Assembly (NCBI GenBank): GCA_030018555.1
Contig: JASEHY010000014.1
Location: forward strand, 1 to 14,819
DNA: 14,819 bases
Reading direction: 5' to 3'
DNA from: Planctomycetota bacterium
GTDB taxonomy: Bacteria > Planctomycetota > MHYJ01 > JACQXL01
Both the position numbers and the translations under genes were made by a program. Numbering within the stretch: the stretch's first letter is position 1; every line of letters begins with the position of its first letter. A model generated the notes under the pieces. The model made no database searches, was not told the origin of the DNA, and was given only the letters and a program-made list of their open reading frames with translations. Shown piece by piece: positions 6,510 through 13,126 of the stretch.

Positions 6510-7511
6510 ATGCCTTCTTATCTCGTTGGCATTGATGAAGCAGGTTACGGACCGCAACTCGGACCTCTGGTAGTCACTGCGGTCGTCTTTGAGATTCCAG
6601 ATGCTCTTCTTGTCTCAAACAATCCACCTTGCCTTTGGAAAAAACTATCCAATATCATTACTGTTAAAAAGGTAGGAAACCATCTTCTTGCTGTATGCGA
6701 CAGCAAAGCCCTATATCAACCTCGTGTGGGGATAAAAGAAATAGAAAAAACTGCTCTTACTTTTATGCGGTTGCTCAACCCGGAATATTCTCATTACGAT
6801 GGATTAACCCTACCTGTCTCGGCAGAACCATCAGAAATAACTCAACTCGTTCAATCCCTTAAAGAGGAACTCGCTCATCATTCTCTCAGGTTCTGTGATG
6901 CTAAAGTCAGGGTTGTCTCGCCCGTTGAATTTAACCACGGTATTCAACGGCATCTTAATAAGGCAGATTTCCTATGGGAGGTCTCATCAGAACTTATTAG
7001 ACACTGTTTGGAAAAATATAACTCTAATAATTTACTAATCATTAAAGCAGGCAAACACGGTGGCAGAAATTATTATGCCTCGCATCTGGGGAAAACATTC
7101 CCTGATAAGACAATTATTCCCATAAGGCAGAGTTTTGATATTTCATCTTATACTATCAATTCTACCAATTCATTATCATCTGTGGCATCTGCTTGCACTG
7201 ATGGCGCCCTGCCGCCGAAGGCGAGCCTCGTCCTGCGGGGCGGGGCGCCAGAATGTGTGGCTAATACCTGTATCAGTTTCATCAAGGACGGTGATTCGTC
7301 AGAATTTGTAATAGCACTTGCTTCTATCTTCTCCAAATATTATCGGGAACTGGCGATGCTCAAACTCAATAATTTCTTCTGCTCATATATACCCTCATTC
7401 AAGCCAATCAGCGGGTATCCTGTGGACAGCAAAAAGGCGATAAGAAGAAAGATTGTCCCGTTGCTGAACCAACTTAAACTTGACAGGGATAATTTTATCC
7501 GTAAGCGCTAA
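6510..7511 (+). CDS. RNase HII-like protein (possible catalytic substitution)
   Basis: Ribonuclease H-fold protein, 333 aa, longer than the usual 200-230 aa of RNase HII. GIDEAGYGPQLGPLVVTAVVF (residues 7-27) matches the RNase HII signature, with the acidic pair D9/E10. CDSKALY (63-69) matches the DSK motif. GDSSEFVIALASIFSKYYREL (261-281) matches the region carrying the last catalytic Asp and the ALASI..K..RE helix. The remaining catalytic Asp, expected near a DG-type motif, would align with AGKHGGRNYY (180-189), where residue 181 is Gly (codon GGC 7050-7052). Residues about 231-247 come from an in-frame palindromic element (7202-7250). RNase HII removes ribonucleotides and RNA-DNA hybrids, but activity here is uncertain. 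AGAGG at 6494-6498 inside the previous gene may serve as ribosome site. Confidence 0.75.
   Translation: MPSYLVGIDEAGYGPQLGPLVVTAVVFEIPDALLVSNNPPCLWKKLSNIITVKKVGNHLLAVCDSKALYQPRVGIKEIEKTALTFMRLLNPEYSHYDGLTLPVSAEPSEITQLVQSLKEELAHHSLRFCDAKVRVVSPVEFNHGIQRHLNKADFLWEVSSELIRHCLEKYNSNNLLIIKAGKHGGRNYYASHLGKTFPDKTIIPIRQSFDISSYTINSTNSLSSVASACTDGALPPKASLVLRGGAPECVANTCISFIKDGDSSEFVIALASIFSKYYRELAMLKLNNFFCSYIPSFKPISGYPVDSKKAIRRKIVPLLNQLKLDRDNFIRKR
7202..7250. repeat. In-frame palindromic element in RNase HII-like gene
   Basis: Outer arms TGGCGCCC (7202-7209) and GGGCGCCA (7243-7250) are perfect. Imperfect pairing continues inward, with inner GCC/GGC and GAG/CTC pairs. Local GC content is far above the surrounding gene. 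The segment reads in frame as residues about 231-247 (DGALPPKASLVLRGGAP) between conserved RNase H blocks. Confidence 0.7.
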
Positions 7512-7531
7512 ACACCGATGGTTTCACCACA

Positions 7532-7556
7532 CCCAGCACATAAGTTATGTGCTGGG
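7532..7556. repeat. Perfect palindrome between convergent genes
   Basis: CCCAGCACATAA (7532-7543) and TTATGTGCTGGG (7545-7556) form perfect 12-bp arms around G7544. The element lies between the stops of two converging transcription units and could terminate or stabilise transcripts from both sides. No T tract follows on either strand. The core matches the imperfect palindrome at 17-57. Confidence 0.8.
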
Positions 7557-7587
7557 CTGTCCGAAGGAAGATGGTGCACGACCCCGA

Positions 7588-7605
7588 CCCCGAATGCTTT
7601 CGGGG
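7588..7605. repeat. Second hairpin in the convergent gap
   Basis: CCCCGAA (7588-7594), loop TGCT, TTCGGGG (7599-7605), extended by further G residues to a G7 run at 7602-7608. The CCGAA/TTCGG core is like the 202-219 and 13017-13034 elements. Confidence 0.6.
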
Positions 7606-7652
7606 GGGAGTGCCTATCTGGTGCTTTCCTATACATGGACAAATAAGGTGGG

Positions 7653-8366
7653 CTACACGACTTCCTTTAATACAAATTCGCCGTTCTGATATTCTACATA
7701 AGAACCTTTTCTGTCTTCCCAACTTCCCACAGTAAAGAGGGTTTTACCCTGTAGGACCTCGCGTCTCGTGGGCTTATGAATATGCCCGCAAATTATCACA
7801 TCATAAGATTTCTTAAAATACCGCTTCAGGACTGAATCTATAATATTACGGCTTATCGGTGGCTTTTGAGGAACGACATCCTCACTATAGTTTCTCACAT
7901 TCTCTGCCAACCTTCTTCCAATGCTGGATGGTAGAGAACGATAGACCGATTTTGCTATTCTGGTCCTACTCAACCTGCGATAGTTTTGATAACTTCTATC
8001 CTCAGTGCAGAAAATATCTCCGTGAGTAAGGAGTATCTTCTTGTTATCTATTGTAATCTCTGTTATATCCTGTAATAATTTTATATTAGTTGCGGTAGAG
8101 ATTTCTGGTCCGACAGTGAAATCGCGATTGCCGGGGATAAGATTTATGTTCATTCCTTGAGAAGTTAAGGCTTTAAGCGTCTCAAAGATTTCTTTATAGT
8201 CATTTAGTTCAATATGTTTAGGTCCAATCCACAGGTCAAAGAAATCGCCGAGGATGTAGAAAGTGGTGTCTGATGGTTGGCTTCTCAGAAAGCGTAGAAC
8301 TCTTACGGTCTTTTCGGGCTGAGATACATTAAGATGAGTATCGGCAAAGAAAATGGTCGCGGGCAT
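7653..8366 (-). CDS. lpxH: UDP-2,3-diacylglucosamine diphosphatase LpxH
   Basis: Calcineurin-like metallophosphoesterase of 237 aa, matching the usual 240 aa of LpxH. It hydrolyses UDP-2,3-diacylglucosamine to lipid X at the inner face of the cytoplasmic membrane, in lipid A synthesis. Metal ligands are visible: D9 and H11 in ADTHL, D41 in GDFFDLW, N80 in GNRDF, H115 in LLTHGD, and H195/H197 in GHIHKPT. GNRDF and THGDIFCTEDRSYQNYR are LpxH hallmarks, distinguishing it from generic phosphoesterases. The gene is last in the minus-strand cluster, starting 5 nt after the GspJ-like stop. GGGAG inside the end of that gene can serve as its ribosome site. It has no evident functional link to secretion beyond envelope biogenesis, but shows that the organism likely makes a lipid A-type outer membrane. 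Confidence 0.9.
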   Translation of the reverse strand: MPATIFFADTHLNVSQPEKTVRVLRFLRSQPSDTTFYILGDFFDLWIGPKHIELNDYKEIFETLKALTSQGMNINLIPGNRDFTVGPEISTATNIKLLQDITEITIDNKKILLTHGDIFCTEDRSYQNYRRLSRTRIAKSVYRSLPSSIGRRLAENVRNYSEDVVPQKPPISRNIIDSVLKRYFKKSYDVIICGHIHKPTRREVLQGKTLFTVGSWEDRKGSYVEYQNGEFVLKEVV

Positions 8367-8371
8367 AAGAA

Positions 8372-9094
8372 CTATTCTCCCATTGGTATCCAGATTACTC
8401 TTGAAATAATCCTTTCCTGCCTCTCTGCAGCGTTGGCTACCACACGCAGAGTAATCCTTAAGCCAGACGGAAGTTGCTCATCCTCTGGATTACCATCTCC
8501 GATTGGAAAAGTATAATCAACCTCGTTAATCTGTTTGTATGTCTTACTGGCAGAGTCAAAGCATTCTATATTAAAAGATAATACATAATGACAGAGGTCT
8601 GTGAAATCAAGAAGTTGCCCATTAAAGTCTTTAGCATTTCTTCTGAGCACATATAATGGTCGTTTGGTTTTTATGGTAGCAGAGCGACCCGTCTGTCCTT
8701 TTTCATCAGTAAAAGAAGGGGCAGTTTCTTCCACAAGGTAATATTCAATCTCTGCGGCGGCTAATTGGTTGGTAACCAGAGCCACAGCACGAAATGAGAT
8801 TCTATCTTGTGCCTGAACGATATGTTCGCCCTCTTTATCTTCCGCTAAAGTAAATCTTTGGTCTTTATTCTCTACCGGAAGGCATCCCTTAATATCGCTC
8901 ACGAGGAAATCCACCCCAGAGCGGGCTGAAGTGTAAATGTCAAGTTGGTCTGTTCCTATATTAACAGTGGTGATAGTCTGGGAAAAAATAGTCGCTATCA
9001 GTACCATAATAAAGGTCATCAAGCCAATGGTTACCAATAGTTCTACGAGAGTGAACCCTGATTGAGTTATCTTGATGAGGTTTTTCCTAATCAT
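8372..9094 (-). CDS. GspJ-like prepilin-type pseudopilin
   Basis: Minor pseudopilin, 240 aa. A short basic leader ends in SG|FTLVELLVTIGLM (cleavage after G13), with Glu at +5 of the mature protein and a hydrophobic helix to about residue 36, as recognised by prepilin peptidase PilD/GspO. The large C-terminal beta-rich domain and its place after the I-type gene suit GspJ (PulJ), part of the GspI-J-K complex at the pseudopilus tip. The gene starts 12 nt after the I-type stop. The sequence identity beyond the N-terminal helix is not diagnostic, so the J assignment rests on size and order. No GspK gene follows; lpxH is next. Confidence 0.8.
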   Translation of the reverse strand: MIRKNLIKITQSGFTLVELLVTIGLMTFIMVLIATIFSQTITTVNIGTDQLDIYTSARSGVDFLVSDIKGCLPVENKDQRFTLAEDKEGEHIVQAQDRISFRAVALVTNQLAAAEIEYYLVEETAPSFTDEKGQTGRSATIKTKRPLYVLRRNAKDFNGQLLDFTDLCHYVLSFNIECFDSASKTYKQINEVDYTFPIGDGNPEDEQLPSGLRITLRVVANAAERQERIISRVIWIPMGE

Positions 9095-9106
9095 ATCTCT
9101 TACACT

Positions 9107-9811
9107 TCATTTACCGGCAATCTGTATCACAAAAACGTTTATTGGATTTGGAAGTTCTTTACCTTTTTCATAATTGGGCGGTAGCCGATAAACCTCTACG
9201 GCAAATTGGAATAATGGCCTTGGTTTATAGTTGTTACCAATTTCAGCAGGAGGTCTATTATCGTCAACGCGAGTAACTGTAAAGGTAAAACCACACTGGT
9301 CATAAGGGTCGGTAGCATCAGGTCCTTTTCTGACATCATCCAGCACACTCTTTATAAAATCTGTCCCGCCCAATCTGAATACATCGGTAGGACTAGGTCT
9401 GCGAGTTGAGACATCTTTAGAGTTATCAGAGGGATGCGCAAATGGTCTGATGGTGAGAGGATTGGTTGGTAGAGGTCCTTCTAAGGGTAATGGTAAGGCA
9501 AAGGTATATGAGCCCTCTGGTAACCCATCGTGTATAAGGGTAACTATACATGGCTGATTTTGTCCGATATTTTCAGGGATGGCGGAGCGCATCGCAATAT
9601 TCAAGGCATCCAATACAGATTCAGCAATTTTCCCCGCTATCGTATCTTCTACAGACAGTCTCGTCGTTTTGATTGACAGCGGAAAAATTGCCAGAATACT
9701 CACCAGTCCTATGCTCATTATGATTATGGCGATAAGTACTTCTATTAAAGTTAATCCTGCGCATAAATGCCGAACTACTCTGCCATTCAGGTGCAAGGGT
9801 TGATCATTCAT
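9107..9811 (-). CDS. GspI/PilV-like prepilin-type pseudopilin
   Basis: Minor pseudopilin, 234 aa. The leader ends in AG|LTLIEVLIAIIIMSIG, with Leu instead of Phe at +1 and Glu at +5. The long helix and the IGLVSILAIFP pattern are typical of GspI/PilV proteins. The leader (19 aa) is longer than its neighbours'. At 234 aa it is well above the usual ~125 aa of GspI, having a larger Pro-rich globular domain. Its start lies 2 nt after the H-type stop, so translation is probably coupled. Placement between H- and J-type genes supports the call. Confidence 0.75.
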   Translation of the reverse strand: MNDQPLHLNGRVVRHLCAGLTLIEVLIAIIIMSIGLVSILAIFPLSIKTTRLSVEDTIAGKIAESVLDALNIAMRSAIPENIGQNQPCIVTLIHDGLPEGSYTFALPLPLEGPLPTNPLTIRPFAHPSDNSKDVSTRRPSPTDVFRLGGTDFIKSVLDDVRKGPDATDPYDQCGFTFTVTRVDDNRPPAEIGNNYKPRPLFQFAVEVYRLPPNYEKGKELPNPINVFVIQIAGK

Positions 9812-9813
9812 AA

Positions 9814-10347
9814 CTAATCCTCACGGTATATCATTCGCCTTATCTGACCGGTTGTAATACTGAAATCAAGATACATTTTACCACGTCTGTCTTTTTGTTC
9901 AATGATGATGTCTGCTTCTTCTGGTGGGTCAAGGGGAGCATCTGTCACGCCGACCGGAAGAGAGATGGAACCATTACTATTGAAGGTTACAAAAGATTCG
10001 GCTCTCTGAAACAGTGAGGTTTTATCAGAAAAGAACACACCTTTAGATAACGCAATGGTTTCCCCTACCTGTTTATCAATCGGTCTCTTAAACTCATTGT
10101 CTTCATCAGTATCCTCATAAATAGACATAAATGCTTTTGCCTTATCAAATAATATAAAATGCATCCTTCGCTGTGAGGAGGCAAGTTGTGATGTTCTCAT
10201 AAATGTTGCTTTGACAATTTGAGCGGAATGTTTAACCGCATCCTGACGGAGAGTACCCAGAAATGACACCGACATAGAAAGCACGACAATGACAATAGAA
10301 ATAACGACTATTAGTTCTATGAGTGTAAATCCATTTCTCCTTATCAT
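9814..10347 (-). CDS. GspH/FimT-like prepilin-type pseudopilin
   Basis: Pseudopilin, 177 aa. MIRRNG|FTLIELIVVISIVIVVLSM is a short leader, a class III cleavage site and the N-terminal helix, with Glu at +5. The downstream pattern (helix, then RTSQLASSQRRMHFILFD) fits the GspH/FimT group, in which a conserved strand pair follows the helix. H-type minor pseudopilins sit in the pseudopilus. AGGTGAT before the ATG, overlapping the stop of the upstream G-type gene (6 nt gap), is a reasonable ribosome site. Confidence 0.8.
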   Translation of the reverse strand: MIRRNGFTLIELIVVISIVIVVLSMSVSFLGTLRQDAVKHSAQIVKATFMRTSQLASSQRRMHFILFDKAKAFMSIYEDTDEDNEFKRPIDKQVGETIALSKGVFFSDKTSLFQRAESFVTFNSNGSISLPVGVTDAPLDPPEEADIIIEQKDRRGKMYLDFSITTGQIRRMIYRED

Positions 10348-10353
10348 TTAATA

Positions 10354-10911
10354 TCACCTGCTCAGATATTTTTCCATCTTCCAATTATTTATGTCGTCAT
10401 CAGCCGTAGTTCCATCGTCATCAAACCTACCATTAAGCCCGGCTGATTCAATATCAACAAAAGAGGTATTATCCTTACCACCGGTAGAAGAATGGTCTGC
10501 GCCGGGTTTTTTATAAAAGATAACTCTCTGCCAGGCATCAATAATATATTTATCAGTATTATACTCGTTTGTCTTAAATCCACCTAATATAGCAGGGCCA
10601 AAGGTAGTTTTCTTCGCTCTTCCGGTAGCCGGGTCATAGCCCTGTTCTATTTCCAAGGGCTGACCCAGAAAATAATAGAGGTTCTGCGAGCCCTCGTATT
10701 CTTCATCCTCAGAAGGCGGATAATCAGAAAAACACAGATGATATTCATTGAGTCCCACAATAATTTTCCTTATTAGCATCTGGGTTGCTTCTTTACGTGC
10801 CCTTTGCTTGAGCATACCACCTCCCCCAACCACTACCCCCATCAGAATAACGATAATCCCCATCACCACCAGTATTTCAACAAGAGTAAATCCTCTCTCT
10901 CTTATGCTCAT
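10354..10911 (-). CDS. Second GspG-like pseudopilin
   Basis: Pseudopilin, 185 aa. MSIRERG|FTLVEILVVMGIIVILMG gives the leader and helix with Glu at +5. The C-terminus, SAGLNGRFDDDGTTADDDINNWK, resembles the acidic calcium-binding loop and terminal DDI.NW of GspG, the major pseudopilin. It is longer than GspG (~140 aa) and has an extra central segment (about 95-150), so it may be a specialised paralogue. Unlike its neighbours, it is not closely coupled to the preceding gene: a 164-bp element (10918-11081) fills the gap. Upstream of ATG 10911 only CTCTGAAAT remains, with no clear Shine-Dalgarno. A poly-Gly segment (GVVVGGGG, about 26-33) follows the helix. Confidence 0.8.
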   Translation of the reverse strand: MSIRERGFTLVEILVVMGIIVILMGVVVGGGGMLKQRARKEATQMLIRKIIVGLNEYHLCFSDYPPSEDEEYEGSQNLYYFLGQPLEIEQGYDPATGRAKKTTFGPAILGGFKTNEYNTDKYIIDAWQRVIFYKKPGADHSSTGGKDNTSFVDIESAGLNGRFDDDGTTADDDINNWKMEKYLSR

Positions 10912-10917
10912 ATTTCA

Positions 10918-11081
10918 GAGTCTGTTGCACAAACCCCTAATTTACCCAATGCCATACAATATATCGTAGCGGTCGCCCGTACGGGCAACACTATATGTGG
11001 TGTGCGACCCTTCAGACCCTGACGGGTCAGGGTTCGTGGAGTGTGCTGGGTAAATCGCACCGCTACTTTGTGCAACAGACT
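10918..11081. mobile_element. MITE-like non-autonomous insertion between gspG-type genes
   Basis: Perfect 15-bp terminal inverted repeats: AGTCTGTTGCACAAA (10919-10933) and TTTGTGCAACAGACT (11067-11081). A 5-bp direct repeat TTTCA flanks it (10913-10917 and 11082-11086), a likely target duplication if base 10918 is counted in the element. Inner inverted pairs include TTTACCCA/TGGGTAAA (10941-10948, 11047-11054), GTAGCGGT/ACCGCTAC (10966-10973, 11059-11066), the palindrome GCCCGTACGGGC (10975-10986) and ACCCTGAC/GTCAGGGT (11016-11023, 11026-11033). It is too short to encode a transposase. The short frames crossing it look like chance. The parent transposon was not identified. Confidence 0.8.
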
Positions 11082-11083
11082 TT

Positions 11084-11572
11084 TCACTCCCAATTATTTA
11101 TACCATCCGCCTTATCTTTACCATCGTGTGTCCAGATATCAAAGGTAAAAGGGTTTTTCATCTCATCTGTCTTAGTTTTTTCCGACTCGTTTTCACGGTA
11201 ATAAAATGGCTTATCAAAAATGCTTTTATACTCATTATTGGCAATCCTTTTGGGAAGGAATTTATAGTAAGGTCTGCGAGGAGGGTCTGCTTTAGGATCG
11301 CCTTTAAGTGCATCAAGAAGCGCTGAAGAAGAATTATCTGACGAATCAGAAGGATATGCTCCATAATCTGAATTATACATTGCGATGGCTCTTTCCATCT
11401 CCGATATTTCGGCTCTCGTGGCTGCCTTTCTTGAAAGATACCTACCCTTAACTAATCCGGGTATCACTAATGAAGCGAGAACAAGAATAATCGACAGAAC
11501 AACTATAACTTCTATTAGGGTGAACCCCGTTCTATCACCTGACCCCTTTATACTCCATACTTTATACTTCAT
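11084..11572 (-). CDS. gspG: GspG-like major pseudopilin
   Basis: Pseudopilin, 162 aa. MKYKVWSIKGSGDRTG|FTLIEVIVVLSIILVLASLVIPG gives the leader, class III cleavage site, Glu at +5 and the long helix with the conserved proline. The following helix (SRKAATRAEISEMERAIAMYNSDYGAYPS) and the C-terminal FDIWTHDGKDKADGINNWE match the GspG core and its calcium-binding loop (usual length ~140 aa). It would polymerise as the main pseudopilus subunit of a type II secretion system. It starts 14 nt after the response-regulator stop; AAGGA upstream is a good ribosome site. The leader start overlaps a tandem 14-bp repeat. Its own terminal GGGAGTGA could once have served as the Shine-Dalgarno of the next gene. 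Confidence 0.85.
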   Translation of the reverse strand: MKYKVWSIKGSGDRTGFTLIEVIVVLSIILVLASLVIPGLVKGRYLSRKAATRAEISEMERAIAMYNSDYGAYPSDSSDNSSSALLDALKGDPKADPPRRPYYKFLPKRIANNEYKSIFDKPFYYRENESEKTKTDEMKNPFTFDIWTHDGKDKADGINNWE

Positions 11573-11577
11573 ACTTT
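11550..11577. repeat. Tandem 14-bp repeat over the gspG start
   Basis: Two copies in tandem, ATACTCCATACTTT (11550-11563) and ATACTTCATACTTT (11564-11577), differing at one base. They cover the gspG start codon (11570-11572) and the first leader codons. Each copy carries a minus-strand ATG but in different frames, so the repeat creates a second, out-of-frame start. Confidence 0.7.
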
Positions 11578-11586
11578 AGTTCCTTC

Positions 11587-12921
11587 TTATTTCTCTATAC
11601 CATATTCTTTTAACTTTGTCCAGAGCGTTTTACGGCTGATGTTCAGAAGCCGGCACATTTCATTCTTGTCGCCTTTAGTGTAGTCAAATACTTTCCGTAT
11701 ATAATCTATCTCGCATTGAGCAATATAGTTATCCAGAGAAAGAATATCTTTGTCCTGCAGAATGTTGGCTGGTGATTTTAGCAAATCTTCTTTGCGCAAG
11801 ATATTAGTATCCTCCGCCATTGTTATGGCTCTTTCCACAGAGTTTTCTAACTCACGAACATTACCGGGCCATGAATAGTTTGCTAACGCCACCAGTGTAT
11901 CGGTTGTAATCTCGTAATGCTTGTCTTTGCCGTATTTCCGAATAAAGTGATTCAGTAAAAGTGGTATATCAATCAGTCTTTCCCTAATAGGAGGAAGTTT
12001 CATATTGACCACATTAAGACGGTAGAAGAGGTCTTCACGGAAAAGGTTTTGCTTGACCAGCACCAGCAGATTCTTCTTGGTAGCCGCAATTACCCTGATG
12101 TCAACCTTTATAGTCTGTGTTCCGCCCACTCTTTCAAAGGCGTGCTCCTGAAGAACACGAAGAAACTTCATCTGTGTCGTAGGCGTCATATCGTCAATAT
12201 CGTCAATAAAAACCGTTCCCCTATCAGCCAGTTCAAAACGGCCTATCTTCTGAGTAAGTGCGCCGGTAAAAGCACCTTTCTCATAACCGAACAGTTCAGA
12301 TTCAATCAAGGTCTCAGGCATTACCGAACAACTCATTTTCACAACAGAATGATTACGTCTGTCGCTTTTTTCGTGTATCGTCTCAGCAACCAGTTCCTTT
12401 CCTGTCCCGCTTTCACCTTCAATAAGAACATTACAATCAGAGTTAATAACTTTTTCTATTAACTGATAAACTTCTAACATCCTCGGGCTTTTGCCAATCA
12501 ACCTGCCATATTGGTTGCTCTTTTCCACCATCTCCCTTACCGACCGATATTCATCTCGCAGGGTAATAAATCTTTCTATCCGTTCTACTATTAATAAAAT
12601 CTCTTCATTATAGAACGGTTTCTGGACATAATCATATGCTCCTTTTTTTAAGGCATCTACAGCGGTATCTACGGTGCCGAAGCCCGTAATAATCACCACA
12701 GGGGTTTCAGGTTTAAGATTTTTAATCTGGTTAAGGGTTTCCATCCCATCCTGCCCAGGCATTTTAAGGTCAAGCAGAATACAATCAAAGTTCTCTTCCT
12801 CTACCGATTTAATCGCACTCAAACCCTCATAGACTACCTTAACCTGATGTCCTTTTGCCCTGAGCGCATCACCTAAAGTAACAGTAATTGTCTTTTCGTC
12901 GTCGGCTAATAAGATTTTCAT
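11587..12921 (-). CDS. NtrC-family sigma-54-dependent response regulator
   Basis: A 444-aa enhancer-binding protein. The receiver domain (1-120) has acidic pocket D7/D8/E9, phospho-acceptor D51 (LLDLKMPG), T79 and K101. The AAA+ domain (about 140-365) has Walker A GESGTGKE (169-176) and the sigma-54 contact GAFTGA (216-221). Walker B is VFIDDIDD near 237-244, with Asp where Glu is usual, and the arginine finger region is FREDLFYRLNV. A Fis-type helix-turn-helix (NEMCRLLNISRKTLWTKLKEYGI) ends the protein. It would use ATP to open sigma-54 promoters after phosphorylation by an unlinked sensor kinase. It leads the pseudopilin cluster, recalling PilR and pilin control. No kinase gene is in the window, and no -24/-12 promoter was spotted near it. 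Confidence 0.92.
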   Translation of the reverse strand: MKILLADDEKTITVTLGDALRAKGHQVKVVYEGLSAIKSVEEENFDCILLDLKMPGQDGMETLNQIKNLKPETPVVIITGFGTVDTAVDALKKGAYDYVQKPFYNEEILLIVERIERFITLRDEYRSVREMVEKSNQYGRLIGKSPRMLEVYQLIEKVINSDCNVLIEGESGTGKELVAETIHEKSDRRNHSVVKMSCSVMPETLIESELFGYEKGAFTGALTQKIGRFELADRGTVFIDDIDDMTPTTQMKFLRVLQEHAFERVGGTQTIKVDIRVIAATKKNLLVLVKQNLFREDLFYRLNVVNMKLPPIRERLIDIPLLLNHFIRKYGKDKHYEITTDTLVALANYSWPGNVRELENSVERAITMAEDTNILRKEDLLKSPANILQDKDILSLDNYIAQCEIDYIRKVFDYTKGDKNEMCRLLNISRKTLWTKLKEYGIEK

Positions 12922-12969
12922 AAAATACTCTACAGGTTCTTAACATTTATCTTTAGCAGTTGACTATAA

Positions 12970-13045
12970 TGTCATGCCTGCGAAAGCAGGCATCCAGTCC
13001 TTTTTATCTGGATTCCTCCCGAAAGCGTTCGGGACGGGAATGACA
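12970..13045. repeat. Palindromic repeat with TGTCAT...ATGACA ends
   Basis: Outer TGTCAT (12970-12975) and ATGACA (13040-13045). TGCCTGC-GAAA-GCAGGCA (12975-12992), ATCCAG/CTGGAT (12992-12997, 13008-13013) and TCCCGAA-AGCG-TTCGGGA (13017-13034) are nested inside. The architecture, with TGTCATNCC ends and GGAAT/ATTCC hairpins, is like the widespread dRS3-type or "TGTCATTCCCG" repeats. It lies between AFOR and the regulator. The rest of 12922-13114 shows no gene. The 12-mer TTCGGGACGGGA is shared with the in-gene element at 213-224. Confidence 0.75.
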
Positions 13046-13093
13046 CAAGAAGACAACGAGGTTTACCCACAGATTCAAATGTTATGAACCACT

Positions 13094-13126
13094 ACAGATT
13101 TCAGATTGTTGTAATCAGTAATCTGT
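13094..13126. other. Inverted repeat at AFOR 3' end
   Basis: ACAGATT (13094-13100) and AATCTGT (13120-13126) pair across the AFOR stop codon and just past it. On the minus strand the segment has a GATTAC-rich, partly repeated character. It could form a weak transcript-end hairpin. No U-tract is seen, so termination is only possible, not supported. Confidence 0.35.

Noticed and set aside
7480..7735. Short plus- and minus-strand open frames in the convergent gap
   Set aside because: They run across two hairpins and the ends of the RNase HII-like and lpxH genes, with no conserved features.
10748..11201. Several 60-75 aa open frames around the 10918-11081 element
   Set aside because: They are antisense to the pilin genes or span the inverted repeats; none resembles a transposase, so the element is treated as non-coding.
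12049..12462. 137-aa plus-strand open frame inside the NtrC-type gene
   Set aside because: It is antisense to the conserved AAA+ domain and shows no recognisable protein features.
12960..12970. TTGACTATAAT as a plus-strand promoter
   Set aside because: The -35-like and -10-like motifs overlap with no 16-18 bp spacer, and no plus-strand gene follows.
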